Source of the DNA: a virus
Strand: one strand, 5' to 3'
IMG/VR virus record: IMGVR_UViG_3300030060_004363
Location: 1-24,946 of that record
DNA: 24,946 nucleotides
A model generated the notes under the pieces. That model searched no databases, had not been told where the DNA came from, and worked only from the letters and a program-made list of their open reading frames with translations. Below, piece after piece: positions 1 to 4,512 of this stretch (positions are counted from its first letter, which is position 1; each line of letters begins with the position of its first letter). A program made the position numbers and the translations under genes.

Positions 1-149
1 CATTGGTACAGAGTGCCGTCGGACTCAACACGCAACGAAAGTGTGCGCTCGTTTTTCTTTTTTCGGGTTTTGGAGCAGATCGGGCAAGCTATTTTATGCT
101 GGCCCTGCCCCTTGCGGATGGATTCACCGCGTATGTGTGCTTCAATCAT
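1..149 (-). CDS. DNA primase/helicase, N-terminal part (cut by the window edge)
   Basis: The reading frame opens at an ATG at 147-149 and runs leftward off the window, so only 49 full codons are visible. The residues include a CPICSKTRKKKNERTLSL stretch and then LYQ followed by TG, the first two bases of a Cys codon. This matches the zinc-binding N-terminus of T7 gp4-type primase-helicases (C22, C25, probable C50, possibly H18). In that family the zinc domain helps recognise the primase template site. A good Shine-Dalgarno (GGGAG, 7 bases upstream of the ATG) supports this start, and an upstream ATG at about 190 meets a stop within six codons. The gene points away from the rightward recombination operon. 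Family assignment rests on a short stretch, but the pattern is characteristic; a stand-alone primase is the alternative. Confidence 0.8.
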   Translation of the reverse strand, partial: MIEAHIRGESIRKGQGQHKIACPICSKTRKKKNERTLSLRVESDGTLYQ

Positions 150-294
150 AATCAATCTCCCAAGACGAAGACAGATTATGTGGGTGCCAACATCAAGTCA
201 ATGCGGTTTTTCCCTATAGTTCATATGTTCTATATAGAGCATATTATGTATTATATATAATATATATAAATACTCTTACATAGCTCATATGTAA
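150..294. promoter_or_regulatory. AT-rich intergenic control region upstream of the primase
   Basis: No gene is seen between the primase start (149) and the RusA stop (301). Bases 241-272 contain a single G or C and are nearly pure alternating A/T, with several TATAAT-like hexamers on both strands. An 8-base direct repeat TCATATGT occurs at 221-228 and 286-293, and a 10-bp palindrome TCTATATAGA lies at 229-238. The perfect operator-like palindrome at 295-312 borders it. It probably holds the leftward primase promoter and could also be a DNA-unwinding element or origin; neither can be proved from sequence alone. Confidence 0.5.
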
Positions 295-312
295 TTTGTA
301 CTAGGGTACAAA
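295..312. promoter_or_regulatory. 18-bp palindromic operator-like site, perfect copy 1
   Basis: TTTGTAC-TAGG-GTACAAA: both 7-base arms are exact inverted copies around a 4-base spacer. Read leftward it overlaps the last codons and the TAG stop of the RusA-like gene and lies upstream of the AT-rich primase leader. It matches sites at 3848 and 11896 exactly in both arms. Confidence 0.75.
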
Positions 313-693
313 ACACGATGTGTTTTCTAGATCTGCGTCCTGAGATATGCGCGATACTTTTATGATTGTTCTTGGCCGCTCTTTATCCAAGCCCCAGAAG
401 ATATGTTTTTGTTTTACCTGTCTGTCGTTCTTGTAGATGAAGCCCTGCATCAAATCCAATATCAGGCTTTCGTCAAGGTCAGGTCTTCTGCTGGCATAAA
501 ATATCTTCATGTGAACTGACAGGTCGCCCTCCATCATTTCGTCAAGCCTTGGACACTGGGCATTGAACATCTTTACATACAGCCTAGCCTTGTCGCTTTT
601 GATTGAAGCCGGTTTGCCGCTGATCAAAACGATCTTTCTGCTGTTGGCCTTGGATGCCGGTTCGCCCTCAATCGTGAACGAATAATTCTCCAT
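301..693 (-). CDS. RusA-like Holliday-junction resolvase
   Basis: The protein is 130 aa, close to the usual ~120 aa of RusA-type endonucleases, which cut four-way DNA junctions during phage recombination and replication. The middle carries RRPDLDES (D72, D74) followed by an acidic residue in KNDRQV (D90), the spacing expected of the RusA metal-binding aspartates. A lysine found near the first pair in E. coli RusA is not evident here (Ile at the equivalent place). The ATG at 693 is chosen because GGGGAG lies 9 bases upstream. The frame stays open to about 837, and an ATG at 711 would add six residues, but longer starts collide with the divergent exonuclease gene. It probably works with the exonuclease and annealing protein genes that diverge from it 44 bases away. 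Confidence 0.75.
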   Translation of the reverse strand: MENYSFTIEGEPASKANSRKIVLISGKPASIKSDKARLYVKMFNAQCPRLDEMMEGDLSVHMKIFYASRRPDLDESLILDLMQGFIYKNDRQVKQKHIFWGLDKERPRTIIKVSRISQDADLENTSCFVP

Positions 694-720
694 TGACTTG
701 GTTCTCCCCATTTGATAAAA
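693..720 (+). promoter_or_regulatory. candidate sigma70-type promoter of the rightward early operon
   Basis: In the 44-base divergent gap, TTGACT (693-698) resembles a -35 box and GATAAA (714-719) a -10 box, separated by 15 bases, slightly short. Transcription would start just before the AGGAG ribosome-binding site (729-733) of the exonuclease gene. It is the only promoter-like arrangement between the two divergent starts, but spacing is not ideal. Confidence 0.4.
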
Positions 721-737
721 CTCGCATAGGAGTTGTA

Positions 738-1631
738 ATGCACATAACAAACAATCACGGCTTACCACAAGCATTTGTGGACTTTGCTCGTTCTGACAAA
801 TACAGCAAGGGTGCTGCGGATATTTCTGCCACCTCACTCATCGACAGCCCTCGTGTGCGTCTGATGCGGGAGCATCATGCCAGCGACAGGCAGATCGATG
901 TTGTGGATATGATATGGCCTCTTTTCGGAACAGCCGTTCATCATGTTCTTGAGAGCAGCAAGCCATCAGATAATGTGATCTTAGAAGAGCGCCTGTTCGC
1001 AAATGTTGATGGCTGGATATTGTCTGGCGCGATAGACCATCAACAGATTACCGGCAACAGTGTTCACCTGACCGACTACAAAGTGACCAGCGTTTGGTCT
1101 GTCATCCACGGCAAGGTCGAGTGGGAACGGCAGCTTAACGTCTATGCGTATCTGGTATCAAAGTCTAAGGGCATGGATGTAACCGGCCTGTCCATCTGCG
1201 CGGTGTTGAGGGATTGGAATAAGCGCGATGCTGCTAACAGGGCCGACTATCCACAATCACCTGTGACCATCGTAGACATACCTCTTTGGGGCAGCGGTGA
1301 TCGTTTATCCTACATCCATGACAGAGTGAGACTGCATCAAGAGGCGCAGCTTGAATATGATATGGAGCAATCTTTCACCGCCTGTTCTGATGATGACCGT
1401 TGGAAGAAGGAAGACAGTTGGGCGGTGAAGAAGAAGGGCTTGAAGAGAGCCTTGCGGGTTTTCAAGGATGAAATGGAAGCCAAGAATTTCTCTGACGGAC
1501 AATCTGTCCCGACAGAGATAGAGCATCGTGCTGGGGAGTTCACGCGATGCAAGGGCAACTACTGTGGTGTTGCCGACTTTTGCAACCAGTATCAAGGAGT
1601 TAATAATGAGTGTTTGGGAAACGCTATCTAA
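738..1631 (+). CDS. PD-(D/E)XK exonuclease, RecB/Cas4-like
   Basis: A 297-aa nuclease of the PD-(D/E)XK superfamily. The core shows a conserved Glu around 83-84, ILSGAID (D100), then LTDYK (D113, K115) and a helical QLNVYAYL motif at 132-139, matching motifs II, III and the downstream Gln of RecB/Cas4/lambda-exonuclease-type enzymes. Near the C-terminus four cysteines (C271, C276, C282, C292) in CKGNYCGVADFC suggest an iron-sulphur cluster like that of Cas4 and AddB, or a zinc site. It would resect DNA ends to make single strands for the next gene, an annealing protein. The ATG at 738 is used because AGGAG lies 5 bases upstream; a longer frame to 693 lacks a site. It is first in the rightward operon and overlaps the following gene by 26 bases. 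Confidence 0.8.
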   Translation: MHITNNHGLPQAFVDFARSDKYSKGAADISATSLIDSPRVRLMREHHASDRQIDVVDMIWPLFGTAVHHVLESSKPSDNVILEERLFANVDGWILSGAIDHQQITGNSVHLTDYKVTSVWSVIHGKVEWERQLNVYAYLVSKSKGMDVTGLSICAVLRDWNKRDAANRADYPQSPVTIVDIPLWGSGDRLSYIHDRVRLHQEAQLEYDMEQSFTACSDDDRWKKEDSWAVKKKGLKRALRVFKDEMEAKNFSDGQSVPTEIEHRAGEFTRCKGNYCGVADFCNQYQGVNNECLGNAI

Positions 1632-2262
1632 GATCGATGTGTCTAAGCACACAGAAGAGAAGAATGGCCTGACATATCTCAGTTGGGCTTGGGCTTGGGG
1701 GATTGTGAAGCAACACTATCCCCTCGCCAGATTTCAAAAGAATTTGTTCGATAGTACAAATACCAAGATGCCATACATGATGGACCCCTCGGGTTTCGCT
1801 TTTGTATCGGTCACGGTTTTTATCGAAGAAGAAGAACAGACAGAGTTACTTCCTGTTCTAGACTATGCGAACAAGCCTGTCGCCAACCCCAACAGCTTTC
1901 AAGTGAATACCGCCCTGCAAAGGTGCCTTGCCAAGTGCTGTGCCATGCACGGACTGGGCCACTACATCTATGCCGGTGAGGATTTGCCCCAAGGCGTCGA
2001 GAGGACCGTTTCCATAGAGGACGCTGAAGGCAATAAGAAGGACGTACAGGGCCTTGAGACGCTGGCAGAGGTGTTTACCACATGGATACCCGAATGTGCC
2101 GACATAAGCTCTCTGAGGGGCTTCTGGGCGGCAAACAAGGAGGCCATAGAAATACTCCAGAGTGGTGACAGAGAACTCTATGACAAGGTCTACAGGCTGT
2201 TCATAGATCGTTCAAACACTTTGAAAAAGAAAGACGCCAAACCAAAAGGAGAAGCGGCATGA
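1606..2262 (+). CDS. DUF1071-family single-strand annealing-type recombinase
   Basis: A 218-aa protein whose N-terminal half reads WETLSKIDVSKHTEEKNGLT then YLSWAWAWGIVKQHYP, the signature of DUF1071 proteins. These are phage proteins found beside exonucleases and regarded as Rad52-fold annealing (Sak-like) recombinases. The middle part, with NTALQRCLAKCCAMHGLGHYIYAGEDLP, is also typical of this group. The C-terminus is lysine-rich (LKKKDAKPKGEAA). The ATG at 1606 has AAGGAG upstream and removes a 26-residue extension that lies inside the exonuclease gene. Together with that exonuclease and the SSB-like gene downstream (ATGA overlap), it forms a Red-type recombination set. The family call is strong; the annealing role is inferred from family and neighbours. 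The gene carries a near-perfect operator-like palindrome at 1743. Confidence 0.8.
   Translation: MSVWETLSKIDVSKHTEEKNGLTYLSWAWAWGIVKQHYPLARFQKNLFDSTNTKMPYMMDPSGFAFVSVTVFIEEEEQTELLPVLDYANKPVANPNSFQVNTALQRCLAKCCAMHGLGHYIYAGEDLPQGVERTVSIEDAEGNKKDVQGLETLAEVFTTWIPECADISSLRGFWAANKEAIEILQSGDRELYDKVYRLFIDRSNTLKKKDAKPKGEAA
1743..1760. promoter_or_regulatory. 18-bp palindromic operator-like site, one mismatch, inside the DUF1071 gene
   Basis: TTTGTTC-GATA-GTACAAA matches the palindrome at 13 of 14 arm positions with the same 4-base spacer. It lies within the coding region (residues LFDSTN). An intragenic copy could act as a roadblock or looping site rather than a classic promoter operator. Confidence 0.6.
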
Positions 2263-2573
2263 CTGATTACCCACCCGGTGGCGTTCTGTTTTCCAACAAG
2301 CGCAAGAAGACAGAGACGCAGCCAGACTTTACTGGCGATCTAGAATTGTCGGACGAGGTTGTGTCCGATCTGGTGAGCCAGATAGAGCGAGGCGTTAAGA
2401 AGCCTAAGATAGCCCTAGCTGGTTGGAAGAAGGTCAGCAAGAAGGGCCTTCACTTTGTGTCTCTGAGAGGCTCTGTGTTCAAGGAGCGTGAAGAGCGCCC
2501 ACCACAGAAGCCAGCGGACGACTTCAACATGGGGCCGTCGAAGGTAGCGGATGAAGACACAATTCCGTTCTAA
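2259..2573 (+). CDS. small SSB-like protein with acidic IPF tail
   Basis: A 104-aa protein ending in DEDTIPF, very like the DDDIPF tip that bacterial single-stranded-DNA-binding proteins use to dock partner enzymes. Before it comes a short domain with IALAGWKKVSKKGLHFVSLR, resembling the strand pattern of small OB-fold or DUF736-like proteins (Trp-Lys, then a glycine and a beta strand), and a proline-rich linker (ERPPQKPADDF). It starts in an ATGA overlap with the annealing-protein gene, implying coupled translation. Role as the phage SSB is inferred from the tail, size and position; no full canonical SSB fold can be confirmed. Alternatively it is a partner that mimics the SSB tip. Confidence 0.6.
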   Translation: MTDYPPGGVLFSNKRKKTETQPDFTGDLELSDEVVSDLVSQIERGVKKPKIALAGWKKVSKKGLHFVSLRGSVFKEREERPPQKPADDFNMGPSKVADEDTIPF

Positions 2574-2835
2574 GAGGGTGAGGTTAGAGCGGTATCTCAA
2601 ATCATTGCGTGGTCAGCCATGCTTGATTTGCGGTACTGGCTCTGAGGCTCACCACATCATGTTCGCAGAGCCAAATGCTATGGGGATGAAAGTGGGAGAT
2701 AACTGGTGCGTTCCTTTGTGCCACACATGTCACATGACACTGCATGCTTTTGGCGATGAAAAAACATGGTGGGATCTAAAAGGTGTAGACCCCTTGGCTT
2801 GGGCCAAGAGTAATTGGGAGAAGTTCAATGGATGA
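2551..2835 (+). CDS. HNH-like nuclease (DUF968/Ref-like)
   Basis: A 94-aa protein with a compact zinc-finger nuclease pattern: CLIC (C24, C27), EAHHI (H34, H35), then VPLCHTCHMTLH (C57, C60, H61, H65). The order CxxC...HH...CxxCHxxxH and the K-x-GDNWCVPLC run match small phage HNH proteins of the DUF968/recombination-enhancing nuclease type, which nick or cut DNA during recombination. The frame starts within the last 23 bases of the SSB-like gene. The ribosome-binding site is weak, and a GTG at 2578 (nine codons in) is an alternative start. It ends inside the start of a micro-ORF (2828). Confidence 0.75.
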   Translation: MKTQFRSKRVRLERYLKSLRGQPCLICGTGSEAHHIMFAEPNAMGMKVGDNWCVPLCHTCHMTLHAFGDEKTWWDLKGVDPLAWAKSNWEKFNG

Positions 2836-2941
2836 TGAATGCGAATACGATCAGGAATGCGATTACAGTGAAGTGATCAATGGCGAATGCGAGTGCTACA
2901 ACCGCAAGTCTGAAGAAGAAGAAGCGAGGTGTCCGGTATGA
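2828..2941 (+). CDS. micro-ORF: 37-aa acidic Cys-rich peptide
   Basis: An ATG at 2828, eight bases before the end of the HNH gene, opens a 37-codon frame to a TGA at 2939-2941. The TGA overlaps the ATG of the next gene (ATGA at 2938-2941). The peptide begins MDDECEYDQECDYSEV, has five cysteines (positions 5, 11, 21, 23, 35) and a run of four glutamates (29-32). The double overlap and the otherwise empty ~100-base gap argue that it is translated. Function is unknown; a small metal-binding or anti-host inhibitor peptide is possible but unsupported. Confidence 0.5.
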   Translation: MDDECEYDQECDYSEVINGECECYNRKSEEEEARCPV

Positions 2942-3174
2942 GTGACGAGGACGATCTTTGCTACCTGCCGACAAGGCGTCTTTGCTCCTTAAACGAGAGA
3001 TTAGATGCCAGCTTCTTCCCAGAGGGCCTTGACGATGTCTTTAAGCAAGAGGTCATCACATACAAAAGGTTCGATGGCGGCATCAGAATAGAAAAACATA
3101 TCAGAAATTTTTCTGGTGGCTCTCACTATGACTGTCAGTCGTCAGAGATAATGTTGAGTGGAGTGAGCAAATGA
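2938..3174 (+). CDS. unknown small phage protein
   Basis: A 78-aa protein starting MSDEDDLCYLPTRRL and ending in a section with FSGGSHYDCQSSEIMLSG. No known domain is recognised. The ATG at 2938 has GAGG 8 bases upstream; a GTG nine bases earlier (2929) is possible. It is chained to both neighbours by ATGA overlaps, so it belongs to the recombination operon. It is acidic at the N-terminus and soluble, with no membrane segment. Confidence 0.65.
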   Translation: MSDEDDLCYLPTRRLCSLNERLDASFFPEGLDDVFKQEVITYKRFDGGIRIEKHIRNFSGGSHYDCQSSEIMLSGVSK

Positions 3175-3656
3175 CAGAGGTATCAGAAGCTGCCATTCAC
3201 TTTGAGGCTGTCAAAACATCGATGTCTCAAAGCAAGGCCGGAACCATACTGAGGATAGCCATTCACCCGAATGATGTGCCGCCCAGCTTGCATACCGATT
3301 GGGTAGGCTCAAGGTACATGGTGGCAATGGTGAAGCTGGATGACGAGGATCAGCCAGAGATATCTGATGATCAGCGTCAGGCAAAAGCTCTAGTCGCCAG
3401 TGCAGGTATGCTTTGTAGGAACGAAGATTTCCGCAAATTCTTGGACAGCCAAGACCTGCTTTCTTTCTCGCCAGATCACTGGAACGTGGATGGAGATGGA
3501 GATAAGTGGTCAGACCTAGAGGCTTTAACAGCAAGATGCTTGCGTAGTTACCTTCACATCGAAAGCAGATCAGAGTTGGCTACAAACTCTGAAGCAAGGG
3601 AGAGGTTCAAGAAACTTCAAGAGGATTTCACGCTATGGAAGAAAAACAGACCGTAG
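3171..3656 (+). CDS. conserved phage protein of unknown function
   Basis: A 161-aa soluble acidic protein. The section LRIAIHPNDVPPSLHTDWVG then RYMVAMVKLDDEDQP resembles a family of hypothetical proteins that I associate with replication/recombination clusters of marine phages; no enzymatic motif is visible. Its ATG overlaps the preceding stop (ATGA), with GGAG 7 bases upstream. The last 22 bases overlap the start of the AlpA-like gene. Its steady company with nuclease and annealing genes suggests a role in DNA metabolism, but that is inference only. Confidence 0.65.
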   Translation: MTEVSEAAIHFEAVKTSMSQSKAGTILRIAIHPNDVPPSLHTDWVGSRYMVAMVKLDDEDQPEISDDQRQAKALVASAGMLCRNEDFRKFLDSQDLLSFSPDHWNVDGDGDKWSDLEALTARCLRSYLHIESRSELATNSEARERFKKLQEDFTLWKKNRP

Positions 3657-3847
3657 AGGGCGCATCTTCACAGGAGTTCATGGGGATCAAGGATATCAGT
3701 GAACTTCTGTCGATGACCCGCAAACAAGCCTACTACATCACAAAGACAGACAAAGACTTCCCAAAGGGCATCAGTCTAAGCCCGAGGATCAAGAGGTGGA
3801 AAACTGCTGAAGTGATGTCTTGGCTAGAAACCAAACAGGACGATTGA
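3635..3847 (+). CDS. AlpA/excisionase-like helix-turn-helix protein
   Basis: A 70-aa protein with a winged HTH of the AlpA/MerR-like type: MGIKDISELLSMTRKQAYYI (helix-turn-helix, residues ~16-35), then FPKGISLSPRIKRWKTAEVM and SWLETK. The typical AlpA pattern is 'tPrvrRW...evreWL'. Such proteins bind DNA as small activators, repressors or recombination directionality factors. No integrase is in view, so a transcriptional role is more likely here. AGAGGA lies 9 bases upstream of the ATG. One base after... its TGA stop begins the perfect 18-bp palindrome at 3848, making it the leading in-window candidate for the palindrome-binding regulator; this link is inferred. Confidence 0.7.
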   Translation: MEEKQTVEGASSQEFMGIKDISELLSMTRKQAYYITKTDKDFPKGISLSPRIKRWKTAEVMSWLETKQDD

Positions 3848-3865
3848 TTTGTACGATGGTACAAA
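3848..3865. promoter_or_regulatory. 18-bp palindromic operator-like site, perfect copy 2
   Basis: TTTGTAC-GATG-GTACAAA starts directly after the stop codon of the AlpA-like gene and ends 14 bases before the ATG of the basic protein gene, just ahead of its GGGAG ribosome-binding site. This is the one place in the rightward operon where genes are not overlapping, suggesting that room was kept for the site. Confidence 0.75.
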
Positions 3866-3879
3866 ACGGGAGAACGAAA

Positions 3880-4122
3880 ATGAATGACGTATCGAAGCGT
3901 AAATACAAAATCAAAAAGAAAGACCGCAAGCCTTGGTCAGAAGCTGCCAAAGAGGCTCAAAGTGAGCGCATGAAAGAGATGTGGAGGCTGCGTAAGCTGA
4001 AGACACAAAAGGCCAAGCTGGAGAACAAGGTCAATGCCGGTAAGGTTTACCTGACCCTCGCAAACAAGGTCGAGCCTAAGCCAATGTGGAAGCGCATCAT
4101 TGATGCCATATTGGGGCGGTAA
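3880..4122 (+). CDS. small highly basic protein, unknown
   Basis: An 80-aa protein dominated by Lys and Arg (KRKYKIKKKDRKPW near the start), with a long predicted helix (residues ~20-55, SEAAKEAQSERMKEMWRLRK onward). It ends in MWKRIIDAILGR, an amphipathic tail. Its SEAAK..QSERM section recalls the NUMOD-like helices near phage nucleases, but no full domain is present. The ATG at 3880 has GGGAG 7 bases upstream; an upstream in-frame ATG at 3820 lies inside the AlpA gene and is ignored. Nucleic-acid binding is plausible from charge only. Confidence 0.6.
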   Translation: MNDVSKRKYKIKKKDRKPWSEAAKEAQSERMKEMWRLRKLKTQKAKLENKVNAGKVYLTLANKVEPKPMWKRIIDAILGR

Positions 4123-4511
4123 TGTATCCCTGTCCTGAATGTCACTCAAGGGGTACGCGGACCAGAGACAAAGCTAATGTAACTCTCTGGCCCTACCCCC
4201 AAGTGACCCGACATCGGGTCTGCGATGATTGCGGAACACACTTCATCACAGCAGAAGAGTTGTTCCGCGTCATCAAGCCAATACCAAAGCTAGGTAAGAA
4301 GCACAGCTTCCCTGTAAAGCAACGTCTCCAAGGCAGAGGGTATATACAAGAGGCCCTGAAAAAGCTGGAGATTGGCGATTACATCATGGCAAATAACAAA
4401 AGACAGGCCGTCGCTTTGCAGGGCGGCATGATCAAGCTGTGTGGCGCTGGTTGTATGCGGGTACGAAAATCTAGGAAGTCAGACAGATATGTTTGCCAAC
4501 GGATCAAGTGA
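4122..4511 (+). CDS. zinc-ribbon protein (NrdR-like ribbon)
   Basis: A 129-aa protein. The N-terminus has CPEC (C4, C7), then VTRHRVCDDCGTHFITAEEL (C34, C37). The Arg-rich approach to the second knuckle and the HFITAEE ending resemble the zinc ribbon of NrdR, which represses ribonucleotide reductase genes. The ATP-cone that follows in NrdR is absent; instead there is a basic region with YIMANNKRQAVALQGG and late cysteines (CGAGC and a final C). It starts in a TAATG overlap, the last gene of the rightward operon, and ends one base from the convergent giant gene. Likely DNA- or RNA-binding; exact role unknown. Confidence 0.6.
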   Translation: MYPCPECHSRGTRTRDKANVTLWPYPQVTRHRVCDDCGTHFITAEELFRVIKPIPKLGKKHSFPVKQRLQGRGYIQEALKKLEIGDYIMANNKRQAVALQGGMIKLCGAGCMRVRKSRKSDRYVCQRIK

Positions 4512-4512
4512 A

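Noticed and set aside
694-837. N-terminal extension of the RusA-like frame
   Set aside because: It would overlap the divergent exonuclease gene and its ribosome-binding site; the ATG at 693 has its own Shine-Dalgarno and gives the family's normal size.
4450-4467. GTTGTAT-GCGG-GTACGAA, an 11-of-14 match to the palindrome inside the zinc-ribbon gene
   Set aside because: Matches this poor are expected about once by chance in a window of this size; the arms are both damaged.
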